Positions 1-6,755 are shown, counted from the first letter of the stretch. The stretch is DNA of 8,142 bases from Clostridiales bacterium (GCA_009783775.1 WRCT01000075.1:1-8142), one strand, 5' to 3'. Numbers and translations: made by a program. The notes: generated by a model not told the origin, from the letters alone.

Positions 1-32
1 AACTGGATTCAGCAGAAAACCCAAATCCAGTT
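1..32. repeat. 9-bp inverted repeat, possible hairpin downstream of the ABC gene
   Basis: AACTGGATT at 1-9 is perfectly complementary to AATCCAGTT at 24-32, leaving a 14-base loop. It lies about 70 bp past the stop codon of the minus-strand ABC gene, so it could be part of a transcription terminator or of a dispersed repeat. The window edge hides whether a T-run follows on the minus strand, so terminator function cannot be judged. The rest of 1-104 holds no convincing gene, although one frame on each strand is largely open. Confidence 0.4.
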
Positions 33-104
33 CGCTTCCAAGGTGCGCTCAGAGAATGGCCTCATCGCTTTTATCTTTGCTCGCCTCGCCTCCCTTGCCT
101 TTTT

Positions 105-1850
105 CTACTCGTGATTGGCATTATTACATATTAACTGCGATTGGTAAACTTCCTGGTAAATAGCGTTACTTTCTAATAGCGTTTCATGCGTGCCGACGGC
201 GTCGACGCGGCCTTCGTGCAGGACCACGATCTGGTCCGCCTCACGGATAGACGCGATCCGCTGCGCTACGATGAACTTGGTCACGCCGGCATAGCGGGTG
301 CGGAGCGCCTCGCGGATTTTCGCGTCCGTGGCCGTGTCCACAGCGGAGGTGGCGTCGTCGAGGATTAAGATCTTCGGGTCGCGCAGCAGGGCCCGCGCGA
401 TACAGAGCCGCTGCTTTTGCCCGCCCGATAGGTTCACCCCACCCTGGCCCAGGACCGTGTCGTAACCCTCGGGGAAGGCGTCGATGAACTCCTTGGCGCA
501 GGCGGCTTGGGCGGCCTCGTCCAATTCTTCCGGCGAGGCGTCCGGCCTGCCCCACAACAGGTTTTCGCGGATCGTGCCCGAGAAGAGCACGCTCTGCTGC
601 ATGACCATGCCGATGGATTCGCGCAGGACGTGGGTGTTTAATTCCCGCACATCGTGGCCGCCCACGCGCACGCTGCCCGAGAGCACATCGTAGAGACGGG
701 GCAGCAGCTGCACCAAAGAGGTCTTGCCCGCGCCCGCGCCGCCCAGGACGCCGACCACCTGGCCGGACGCGACCTTAAGATTGATATCGCAGAGCGCGCA
801 GCGATTTGGGTCGTCCACATAGGAAAAGTCCACATGGGAAAAGACCACGGACCCGTCCTGCAAAGCCAGGTCGGAATCGGGGTTTTCGGGAATGGCGGGG
901 ACTTCGCGCAGCACCTCGGTCACGCGCTTGGCGGACGCGGCGGAGAGCACGAGGCTGACAAAGACCATGGACAGCAGCAGCAGCGAGACCAGCACGCTGA
1001 CCACATAGCTCAAAAAGCTGATCAGCTGCCCCGCCTCGAGCCTGCCGAACACGATATCCCTGCCGCCCAAGAGCACGGCGGTGAAGATACAGCCGTACAT
1101 GGCCAGCGTCATCAGCGGCATACTGAGGATAAAGACCTTCTCGGCCTTGAACTGGGCCGACCGCACTTTGTCCGCGCTCTGCTTAAACTTCCGGTCCTCG
1201 AACGGCCCGCGCGCGAAGGCCTTGGCCACGCGGATGGCGATCAGGTTTTCCTGCGCGGACGCGTTGAGTTCGTCATAACGCGCGAGCATTTTGGTAAAGC
1301 GGGGGAAGGCCAGCTTGGCGATCAAGATCACACAGCCCACCAAAAAAATAATAGCGCCGAGCAGGATAAACGACAGCCGCCCCGAGATACGGACGGCCAT
1401 AACGGTCGCCATAATCAGCATGGCGGGGCCGCGCATGAGCAGGCGAATGCCCATCATAAAGCTCTGTTGCAGAAAGTTGACGTCCTGCGTGACGCGGGTC
1501 ACCAGCGAGGGCGTGCTGAATTTGTCTCGGTTTTGGAAGGAGAAATGGGAGATTTTATCGAGCAGCGTAATCCGCAGGTTCTTGGCGAAACCGTTGGCGG
1601 CCAGCGCGCCCAAAACGGCGGAGAGCGCACCCAGCCCCAGCGCGAGCAGGGCCAGCACGGTGATTGTCCCGCCCATGCGCAGCACATAGGACCGGTCGCC
1701 CATCTCCAGGCCGATGTCGATCAGATCGCCCATACGCGCGGGAATTAAGACCTCCAGCGCCACCTCGACCAAAATGACGAGCGGTGTTAAGATAGCGAGC
1801 CATTTGTATTGTTTGACCTCGGCCAGGAGGAGGGTTAGTTGCTTTTTCAT
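105..1850 (-). CDS. ABC exporter half-subunit with degenerate ATP site (multidrug/lipid exporter type)
   Basis: This is a 581-residue membrane ABC transporter with transmembrane and ATPase domains fused. About six hydrophobic segments are visible (roughly residues 18-38, 60-85, 135-155, 160-183, 238-262 and 275-303). The nucleotide-binding domain has Walker A GGAGAGKT (370-377, Lys376), a Q-loop at Gln418, a canonical LSGGQ signature (474-478), Walker B ILILDD (494-499) and D-loop SAVD. Two key residues are replaced: the catalytic Glu after Walker B is Asp499, and the switch His is Gln530 (VAQR instead of VAHR). The same pair of changes marks the degenerate half of heterodimeric exporters such as TAP1 and TM287-type proteins. 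A partner with the intact residues is therefore expected; none is within the window. The start is the first Met after the upstream repeat. Only a weak GGA precedes it, about 11 bases away. The substrate is unknown. Length is normal for the family. Confidence 0.93.
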   Translation of the reverse strand: MKKQLTLLLAEVKQYKWLAILTPLVILVEVALEVLIPARMGDLIDIGLEMGDRSYVLRMGGTITVLALLALGLGALSAVLGALAANGFAKNLRITLLDKISHFSFQNRDKFSTPSLVTRVTQDVNFLQQSFMMGIRLLMRGPAMLIMATVMAVRISGRLSFILLGAIIFLVGCVILIAKLAFPRFTKMLARYDELNASAQENLIAIRVAKAFARGPFEDRKFKQSADKVRSAQFKAEKVFILSMPLMTLAMYGCIFTAVLLGGRDIVFGRLEAGQLISFLSYVVSVLVSLLLLSMVFVSLVLSAASAKRVTEVLREVPAIPENPDSDLALQDGSVVFSHVDFSYVDDPNRCALCDINLKVASGQVVGVLGGAGAGKTSLVQLLPRLYDVLSGSVRVGGHDVRELNTHVLRESIGMVMQQSVLFSGTIRENLLWGRPDASPEELDEAAQAACAKEFIDAFPEGYDTVLGQGGVNLSGGQKQRLCIARALLRDPKILILDDATSAVDTATDAKIREALRTRYAGVTKFIVAQRIASIREADQIVVLHEGRVDAVGTHETLLESNAIYQEVYQSQLICNNANHE

Positions 1851-1895
1851 GCGTTGTTTAGATCCAAACTACAATGTACAAACTACAATTGAGGA

Positions 1896-1908
1896 GTGCC
1901 TTCGGCAC
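1896..1908. repeat. Small GC hairpin inside the repeat element
   Basis: GTGCC (1896-1900) and GGCAC (1904-1908) pair perfectly around the 3-base loop TTC. It sits directly inside the left terminal repeat. No T-run follows on either strand, so it does not look like a terminator. It is more likely a structural part of the element. Confidence 0.6.
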
Positions 1909-1941
1909 ATTGTATGGGATGTCTGAACATATCATTCAATG

Positions 1942-1961
1942 GAAAATCCGTAAGGATTTTC
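1942..1961. repeat. 8-bp perfect hairpin inside the repeat element
   Basis: GAAAATCC (1942-1949) and GGATTTTC (1954-1961) pair perfectly around a GTAA tetraloop. With the GTGCC/GGCAC hairpin and the long terminal repeats, this gives the element a nested stem-loop architecture, as seen in many small dispersed bacterial repeats. Confidence 0.6.
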
Positions 1962-2002
1962 TTCCTTCATTGTAGTTTGTACATTGTAGTTTGTAGTTTT
2001 CG

Positions 2003-2017
2003 GGCGGTTCCGCCGCC
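2003..2017 (-). other. GC-rich hairpin at the nifJ stop codon
   Basis: On the minus strand GGCGG (2017-2013), loop CGGAA and CCGCC (2007-2003) form a 5-bp stem that begins within the TAG stop of nifJ. It is followed by CGAAAAC, not by a T-run, so it does not fit an intrinsic terminator. It may be a remnant of the nifJ terminator interrupted by the adjacent repeat element, or simply a stabilising 3' structure. Read-through from nifJ into the ABC gene is therefore possible. Confidence 0.35.
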
Positions 2018-5000
2018 TATATCTCACTCAGTTTCTTGTAATACGCCAGCGTGTCCGCAGCCTCCTGCGCGGCGCGGTCGAAGAGTTCTTCCGCGACCTG
2101 GGGGAACTGTTGCTGCAGGGTGGCGTAACGCGTTTCGCTGATGATGAAGTCCTTGTAATCGGACTTGGGATCCTTGCTGTCTAACACAAAGGGGTTTTTG
2201 CCCTCAGCCGTCAAGGCGGGATTGTAGCGGTACAGCTGCCAGTAGCCCGACTCGACCGCGCGCTTGCCCTCGAGGTTGCAATGGCTCATGTCAATGCCGT
2301 GGTTGATGCAGGGCGCGTAGGCGATGACCAGCGAGGGGCCCGGGTAGGCCTCGGCCTCGTTCAATGCCTTGAGCAGCTGCGCCTGGCTGGCGCCCATGCA
2401 GACCTTGGCGACGTAAACGTAACCGTAGCTCATGGCCATCAGTCCCAGGTCCTTCTTCTTGGTGCGCTTGCCCGCCGCGGCGAACTTGGCCACGGAGCCG
2501 GTCGGCGTCGCCTTACTGCTTTGCCCGCCCGTGTTGGAGTAGACCTCGGTGTCCATGACCAGCACGTTGATGTCCTCGCCCATCGCCAAGACGTGGTCCA
2601 GGCCGCCGAAGTCGATATCATAGGCCCAGCCGTCGCCGCCGAAGACCCAGACGGATTGCTTGGTGAGCAGGTCCTTGCGCTCGACAATCAATGCGCACTC
2701 TGTATCACAGTCACAGCCGCAATCCGCGCAGCCTTGACACATGGCCAGCAGTTTCTCGCCCGCCGCGCGGCTGCCCTCGGCATTTTCTTTGTTTTCCAGC
2801 CAGTCAACGCAAAGCTGTTTTGCCTCGCCGTCCAGCTTTTCGGCAAGCGCGGCCACGATATCCGCCAGCTTGTTTCGCCGTTGCATACCCGCCAGCGCGA
2901 TACCGAAACCGAACTCGGCGTTGTCCTCGAACAGGGAGTTGGCCCACGCGGGGCCCCGGCCCTTTTCGTTCGTCGTATAGGGCGTGGTCGGCGCGCTGCC
3001 GCCGTAAATGCTGGAACAGCCCGTGGCGTTCGCGATGATCATGCGGTCGCCGAACAGCTGGGTGATCAGCTTGACATAGGGCGTTTCGCCGCAGCCCGCG
3101 CACGCGCCGGAGAACTCGACCAAGGGCCGCAGATACTGGCTGTCACGCACCGTCGCGGCGGCGTTCGGAATGTCCTTGACAGAGAGGCTCAGCGCGTAGT
3201 CCCAGTTGGCCCGCTCGTGCTTTTGCGTGGCGGCGGGCTGCATGGAAAGGGCGCAGACCTTGGCGGGGCAGATGTTCGCACAGTTGCCGCAGCCCGTGCA
3301 GTCCTCGGGCGAGACCTGGAGCCGATAGGTCAGGCCGGCCAGCTTGCCGACCGCTTTCTTGGTGACAAAACCCTCGGGCTTTCTCTGTTCTTCTTCTTCA
3401 TTTAGCAGGAAGGGGCGGATCGTGGCGTGGGGGCAGACCAGCGAACACTGGTTGCAGCCGATACAGTTTTCGGGGATCCATTGGGGCACGTCCACCGCAA
3501 TGCCGCGCTTTTCGTATTTCGTCGTGCCGGTGGGGCAGGTGCCGTCGGCGGATATTTTCGAGACGGGCAGCTTGTCGCCCTGCTGCGCCAGGATGGGGTG
3601 GATAAAGTCGCGGTAATAGGGGTCGTCCGTCACGAACGCCTCGCACGCGCCCTCGGTGGTGGTGGCCCAGGATGCGGGATAGTTTACCTCGTGCATGGCG
3701 TTTGCGCCCGCGTCGATGGCGTCATAGTTGTGTTGTACGACCGCCTCACCCTTGCGCCCGTAGGATTTCTTGGCCGCCTGTTTCATATAGTCCATGGCTT
3801 CCTCGGCGGGGATCACGCCGGAGAGCGCGAAGAAGGCCGACTGCATGATGGTGTTGATCCGGCCGCCCATGCCCGTCTCGCGGGCGAGGCGCGTGGCGTC
3901 GATGTTATAAAACTTTACCTTCTTTCGGGCGATGAGGTTCTTGAGCGAGGCGGGCAGTTCGCGCTCCATCTGTTCTAACGTCCAGTTGGAGTTGAGCAGG
4001 AAAACGCCGCCCTCCTTGATCCCGTCGGCCACGGCGTAACGCGTGACATAGGACGGGTTGTGGCAGGCGATGAAGTCCGCCGCGTCGATCAGATAGGGGC
4101 TTTGGATCGGCTGCTGCCCGAAACGCAGGTGCGAGACGGTGAACCCGCCGGATTTTTTGCTGTCGTAGGAGAAATAACCCTGCACATAGAGGTCGGTGTG
4201 GTCGCCGATGATCTTGATGCTGTTCTTGTTCGCGCCCACCGTGCCGTCCGAGCCCAGCCCAAAGAACTTGCACGCGATTGTGCCCTCGGGCGAGGCGTTG
4301 ACCTGCGGCCCTAACGGCAGGGATGTGAAACTCACATCGTCCTCAATGCCGACGGTAAACTTGTTTTTCTTTGCGCCGTTCAGATTGTCAAACACGGCCT
4401 TGACCATGGTGGGCGTGAACTCCTTGCTGCCCAAACCGTAGCGGCCGCCCAGCACGGTGATGCCGTCACGGCCCTGTTCGGCCAGTGCGGTCACGACGTC
4501 CTGATACAGCGGCTCGCCCAGGCTGCCGGCCTCCTTGGTGCGATCCAGCACGGCAATGCTTTTGCAGGACGCGGGCAGGGCCTCGATCAGCTTGTCCGCG
4601 CGGAAGGGACGGTAGAGCCGCACCTTGAGCACGCCGACTTTTTCGCCCAGCGCGTTTAAGTGACGCACGGTTTCCTCGCAGACGTCCGCGCCGCTGCCCA
4701 TGATGACGATGACCTTCTGCGCGTCGGGCGCGCCGACATAGTCGAATAGGTGATAGGCTCGTCCTGTAAGTTTCGCGACCGCGTCCATATAACCCTGGAC
4801 GATGTCCGGCAGCGCGTCGAAGGCGGGGTTGGCGGCCTCACGGCCCTGGAAGTAGATGTCGGGGTTCTGCGCCGTGCCTCCCAAATGCGGGTGCTCGGGG
4901 TTCAACGCGCGGGCACGGAAACGGGCCACGGCGTCAAAGTCGAGCAGTTTGGCCATGTCCTCGTATTCGGTCAGCTCGACTTTCTGCACCTCGTGCGAGG

Positions 5001-5523
5001 TGCGGAAACCGTCAAAGAAATGTAAGAAGGGCAGGGAGCCCGAGATGGCGGAGAGGTGCGCGACGAGCGCGAGGTCGACGACTTCCTGCACGGAGGCGGA
5101 GGCGAGCATGGCAAAGCCCGTGCCGCGCGCGCTCATGACGTCGCTGTGGTCGCCGAAGATGGAGAGCGCGTGATAGGCCAGCGCGCGCGCCGAGACATGG
5201 AACACGCCCGGCAGCAGCTCGCCGCTGATCTTGTACATATTCGGCAGCATGAGCAGCAGGCCCTGGGACGCGGTGAAGGTCGAGGAGAGCGTGCCCGCTT
5301 TTAATGCGCCGTGGACCGCGCCCGCCGCGCCGCCCTCGCTCTGCATCTCCGCGATATGCACCGTCTGCCCGAAGAGGTTTTTCCGCCCGGCCGCCGCCCA
5401 GTCGTCCGCGACCTCGGCCATCGGCGAGCTAGGGGTAATGGGGTAGATGGCGGCTACCTCCGAAAAGGCATAGGCCACGTGCGCGGCCGCCGTATTTCCG
5501 TCTATCGTCTTCATCTTTGACAT
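2017..5523 (-). CDS. nifJ: Pyruvate:ferredoxin (flavodoxin) oxidoreductase
   Basis: This cytoplasmic enzyme oxidises pyruvate with CoA to acetyl-CoA and CO2 and reduces ferredoxin or flavodoxin. The start chosen is ATG 5521-5523 (MSKMKTIDG), with GGAGG nine bases upstream, giving 1168 residues, normal for the family. An in-frame ATG at 5617-5619 overlaps the promoter -35 box and is rejected. In order: the N-terminal domain with YPITPSS (27-33), Glu63 and Arg113, matching known pyruvate and thiamine site residues; a transketolase-C-like domain (about 260-400); the gamma domain with GLGSDGTVGANK (422-433); two [4Fe-4S] ferredoxin motifs (Cys687/690/693/697 and Cys742/745/748/752); and the thiamine-diphosphate domain with proximal-cluster ligands Cys808, Cys811, Cys836 and Cys1072, GGDGWAYD (962-969) and SNTGGQ (996-1001). 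All key residues are present, so it should be active. An unusual Cys-rich stretch (929-943) lies just before the thiamine motif. There is no Desulfovibrio-type C-terminal extension. Confidence 0.98.
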   Translation of the reverse strand: MSKMKTIDGNTAAAHVAYAFSEVAAIYPITPSSPMAEVADDWAAAGRKNLFGQTVHIAEMQSEGGAAGAVHGALKAGTLSSTFTASQGLLLMLPNMYKISGELLPGVFHVSARALAYHALSIFGDHSDVMSARGTGFAMLASASVQEVVDLALVAHLSAISGSLPFLHFFDGFRTSHEVQKVELTEYEDMAKLLDFDAVARFRARALNPEHPHLGGTAQNPDIYFQGREAANPAFDALPDIVQGYMDAVAKLTGRAYHLFDYVGAPDAQKVIVIMGSGADVCEETVRHLNALGEKVGVLKVRLYRPFRADKLIEALPASCKSIAVLDRTKEAGSLGEPLYQDVVTALAEQGRDGITVLGGRYGLGSKEFTPTMVKAVFDNLNGAKKNKFTVGIEDDVSFTSLPLGPQVNASPEGTIACKFFGLGSDGTVGANKNSIKIIGDHTDLYVQGYFSYDSKKSGGFTVSHLRFGQQPIQSPYLIDAADFIACHNPSYVTRYAVADGIKEGGVFLLNSNWTLEQMERELPASLKNLIARKKVKFYNIDATRLARETGMGGRINTIMQSAFFALSGVIPAEEAMDYMKQAAKKSYGRKGEAVVQHNYDAIDAGANAMHEVNYPASWATTTEGACEAFVTDDPYYRDFIHPILAQQGDKLPVSKISADGTCPTGTTKYEKRGIAVDVPQWIPENCIGCNQCSLVCPHATIRPFLLNEEEEQRKPEGFVTKKAVGKLAGLTYRLQVSPEDCTGCGNCANICPAKVCALSMQPAATQKHERANWDYALSLSVKDIPNAAATVRDSQYLRPLVEFSGACAGCGETPYVKLITQLFGDRMIIANATGCSSIYGGSAPTTPYTTNEKGRGPAWANSLFEDNAEFGFGIALAGMQRRNKLADIVAALAEKLDGEAKQLCVDWLENKENAEGSRAAGEKLLAMCQGCADCGCDCDTECALIVERKDLLTKQSVWVFGGDGWAYDIDFGGLDHVLAMGEDINVLVMDTEVYSNTGGQSSKATPTGSVAKFAAAGKRTKKKDLGLMAMSYGYVYVAKVCMGASQAQLLKALNEAEAYPGPSLVIAYAPCINHGIDMSHCNLEGKRAVESGYWQLYRYNPALTAEGKNPFVLDSKDPKSDYKDFIISETRYATLQQQFPQVAEELFDRAAQEAADTLAYYKKLSEI

Positions 5524-5532
5524 ATATCTCTT

Positions 5533-5537
5533 CCTCC
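5533..5537 (-). promoter_or_regulatory. nifJ ribosome binding site
   Basis: GGAGG reads on the minus strand at 5537-5533 with nine bases before ATG 5523. It decides the start in favour of MSKMKTIDG rather than the in-frame upstream ATG at 5619 or the ATG three codons further on. Confidence 0.88.
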
Positions 5538-5561
5538 GGCTAAATAATGAGTTTTTACAAA

Positions 5562-5587
5562 TCTTGGCAGTGCCTAAAGCACCAAGA
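5562..5587. promoter_or_regulatory. Imperfect dyad at the predicted nifJ transcription start
   Basis: TCTTGG (5562-5567) pairs with CCAAGA (5582-5587), and inside it TGC (5571-5573) pairs with GCA (5579-5581) around CTAAA, with a 3-base bulge. The dyad covers about +1 to +23 of the predicted nifJ transcript. It could be a repressor operator or a 5' stabilising hairpin in the mRNA. Which protein would bind it cannot be told from the sequence. Confidence 0.4.
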
Positions 5588-5590
5588 AAT

Positions 5591-5619
5591 ATTATACCCA
5601 GTTGGGCAGGGAACGTCAA
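5591..5619 (-). promoter_or_regulatory. nifJ promoter (sigma-70/sigma-A type)
   Basis: On the minus strand TTGACG (5619-5614) and a perfect TATAAT (5596-5591) are separated by 17 bases, almost the consensus for the housekeeping sigma factor. The start of transcription would fall near 5583-5585, giving a leader of about 60 bases before the nifJ ATG. Confidence 0.85.
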
Positions 5620-5697
5620 ATCTTATATTTTTGGTTGAGAGCAGAAAAGTAAAGCCGTTTCGTTTTAGAAAATATTAGAAAAGTGCAAGATAGACCG

Positions 5698-5726
5698 TTG
5701 TTGGAAAGTCCCATTGTTTGTATTAT
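5698..5726 (+). promoter_or_regulatory. Candidate promoter of the controller-endonuclease operon
   Basis: TTGTTG (5698-5703) and TATTAT (5721-5726) are 17 bases apart. The -10 box matches five of six consensus bases but the -35 box is poor. A weak -35 is common in promoters that a controller protein activates. Transcription would begin near 5733, inside the dyad at 5731-5754. Two copies of TTAGAAAA exactly 10 bp apart (5665-5672 and 5675-5682) lie just upstream and could be part of the control region. Confidence 0.5.
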
Positions 5727-5730
5727 GTAC

Positions 5731-5754
5731 ACGGGTGATCTTAATTGCACCCGT
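5731..5754. promoter_or_regulatory. Perfect 7-bp dyad, candidate controller operator
   Basis: ACGGGTG (5731-5737) and CACCCGT (5748-5754) are perfectly complementary with a 10-base spacer, and the dyad ends 24 bases before the controller start codon. Its size, symmetry and position over the predicted transcription start fit an operator for a dimeric helix-turn-helix protein. It differs from the GACT/AGTC boxes known for many controller proteins. As RNA it could also form a hairpin in the leader, but no T-run follows, so a terminator is unlikely. Confidence 0.5.
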
Positions 5755-5778
5755 AAGCGTTTATTGTGAGGTGTTAAA

Positions 5779-6039
5779 ATGACAAGAAATCTAAAGTTTC
5801 AAAGAGCCATTGGAGCAAGAGTAAAGGAGGTGCGAAACACACTAGGCCAAAGTCAAGATGAGTTCGGATTTCAAGTTGGAACAGACAGGACCTATGTAAA
5901 CAAGATTGAAAATGCCGCCGCCAACATTGGCGTATGCAAGCTCTGCGAGATTTGCGAGCGCGCAGAAATTACGATAGGGGAGTTTTTCGATTCCCCTGCA
6001 TTTAGAAAAACATATTTTGAAAAGGAGAGTTCAGTATGA
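5779..6039 (+). CDS. XRE-family regulator, probable restriction-modification controller (C) protein
   Basis: This 86-residue single-domain DNA-binding protein has a helix-turn-helix at about residues 25-46: SQDEFGFQVG is the first helix and turn, and TDRTYVNKIEN contains the recognition helix. ITIGEFFD follows, matching the end of the five-helix fold. Length and fold fit controller proteins of type II systems (roughly 75-100 residues), which activate themselves and the endonuclease after a delay and then repress. The start ATG has GAGG seven bases upstream (5768-5771). Its stop TGA overlaps the endonuclease ATG (ATGA at 6036-6039), so the two are translationally coupled, as in classical C-R operons. 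Codon use is AT-rich, unlike nifJ next door. The helix-turn-helix identity is seen in the sequence; the controller role is inferred from context. A plain repressor is the alternative. Confidence 0.88.
   Translation: MTRNLKFQRAIGARVKEVRNTLGQSQDEFGFQVGTDRTYVNKIENAAANIGVCKLCEICERAEITIGEFFDSPAFRKTYFEKESSV
6022..6027 (+). promoter_or_regulatory. Ribosome binding site of the endonuclease gene
   Basis: AAGGAG lies inside the 3' end of the controller gene, eight bases before the ATG at 6036. It supports that start and shows the endonuclease can be translated by coupled re-initiation at the ATGA overlap. Confidence 0.8.
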
Positions 6040-6755
6040 TTTGGACTATTGAAACGATTAAAGAGCGACTTATATCAATTAAAGCAAAAGGGTACATTCC
6101 TGTTCCTGAAAGAAAGTATAGAAAAGATGATGGGATTGTCGGCCAGATTTTAGAGAGTGAGTTTGGCATTACAGAAAACAACTTGCATATTAAGGATTTG
6201 GGGGCATTTGAGTTAAAGGGCTTGCGGCACAAAAAGGGAAGATCTTGTATGCTGACTCTTTTTCATCAAAAGTCCTCTTGCGGACTAACCCCCATTCAGA
6301 TTTTCGATCGATTCGGTTATATTAAAAAATCAAACCGTTCTGACATCATGAAAAAGAAGTTGTTTACGACCATTAGGGGTAATAAAGTAAACAGCCTTGG
6401 TTTTATCCTAAGAGTTGAAGCTGAAAATGAAATCAATCTGTACTTTCACGAAGAGTATCTTGCTACATGGGATTTATCGGAGGCAAGAAATAAAATCGAT
6501 CAGATCGTACTAGCTTTTGCAAACACCAAGGGAACCGTCAACTCAAAAGAAGAACAATTCCACTATACAAAAGCATGCCTGCTTTCCGATATGCTAAGTT
6601 TGGCGGATGCTATTGCCGCGGGGGCCGTTGTTATGGACTTGTGTATTGACCAACCGGCTGACGGTTCGAGAGGCGCACATGACAGGGGTCCTCATATTAG
6701 AATCCCTGTGAAAAAGCTTGATAAGTTATACGCAAAAATCGAAGAGCTACTTTAA
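6036..6755 (+). CDS. Type II restriction endonuclease, MvaI/BcnI family
   Basis: This 239-residue protein is close to the usual length of the MvaI/BcnI endonucleases. The family core is visible: DDGIVGQILE (31-40), FGITENN (43-49), then Asp54, followed by Glu59-Leu60-Lys61 in the segment DLGAFELKG, and SCMLTLFHQ (70-78). Glu40, Asp54, Glu59 and Lys61 have the same spacing as the catalytic Glu/Asp/Glu/Lys that I recall for MvaI. The C-terminal HDRGPHIRIP (215-224) also resembles the family. These enzymes act as monomers that nick each strand in turn at CCNGG-type sites (CCWGG for MvaI, CCSGG for BcnI); the exact target here is unknown. The gene overlaps the controller by 4 bp and the convergent methyltransferase gene by 4 bp, sharing TTTAA as stops on both strands. 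Family assignment is from motifs; no search was possible. Confidence 0.87.
   Translation: MIWTIETIKERLISIKAKGYIPVPERKYRKDDGIVGQILESEFGITENNLHIKDLGAFELKGLRHKKGRSCMLTLFHQKSSCGLTPIQIFDRFGYIKKSNRSDIMKKKLFTTIRGNKVNSLGFILRVEAENEINLYFHEEYLATWDLSEARNKIDQIVLAFANTKGTVNSKEEQFHYTKACLLSDMLSLADAIAAGAVVMDLCIDQPADGSRGAHDRGPHIRIPVKKLDKLYAKIEELL

Larger units (their letters stand above)
1865..1993. mobile_element. 129-bp MITE-like element with perfect 25-bp terminal inverted repeats
   Basis: Bases 1865-1889 and 1969-1993 are exact reverse complements over 25 bp. Each arm itself contains AAACTACAAT (or its complement) twice with a 14-bp period. Between the arms lie two perfect hairpins, described separately. 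No open reading frame of transposase size fits, so the element would be non-autonomous. No target-site duplication is obvious: the flanks GATC and TAGT do not match. A further partial copy of the arm motif (GTAGTTT) follows at 1993-1999. The element occupies nearly all of the space between the nifJ stop and the ABC gene start, and as RNA it would fold into a long-stemmed structure. Calling it mobile is inference from its architecture. I do not recognise a named family. Confidence 0.65.

Noticed and set aside
654..1748. Plus-strand open frame of 364 codons opposite the ABC gene
   Set aside because: It is antisense to a gene with full ABC motifs. Its translation is rich in His, Gln, Gly and Asp with no recognisable domain, as expected from GC-rich antisense.
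1865..1993. CRISPR-like or tandem repeat array
   Set aside because: There are only two 14-bp-period units per arm, arranged as inverted arms around hairpins, with no regular direct repeats and spacers.
2281..3405. Plus-strand open frame of 374 codons opposite nifJ
   Set aside because: It is a GC-rich shadow of the nifJ coding strand, with no motif and low-complexity Ala/Gly/Arg/Val content.
5524..5619. N-terminal extension of NifJ starting at the ATG at 5619
   Set aside because: That ATG lies in the -35 box of the nifJ promoter and has no ribosome binding site. The 32 extra residues do not resemble the family, whose N-terminus matches MSKMKTIDG.
5731..5754. The ACGGGTG/CACCCGT dyad as an intrinsic terminator
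   Set aside because: The bases after the stem are AAGCGTTTATT, not a T-run, and it lies just upstream of the controller start codon, so an operator is the better reading.
6002..6232. Minus-strand open frame of 76 codons across the C-R junction
   Set aside because: It is antisense to the coupled controller and endonuclease genes, has no ribosome binding site and shows no domain.
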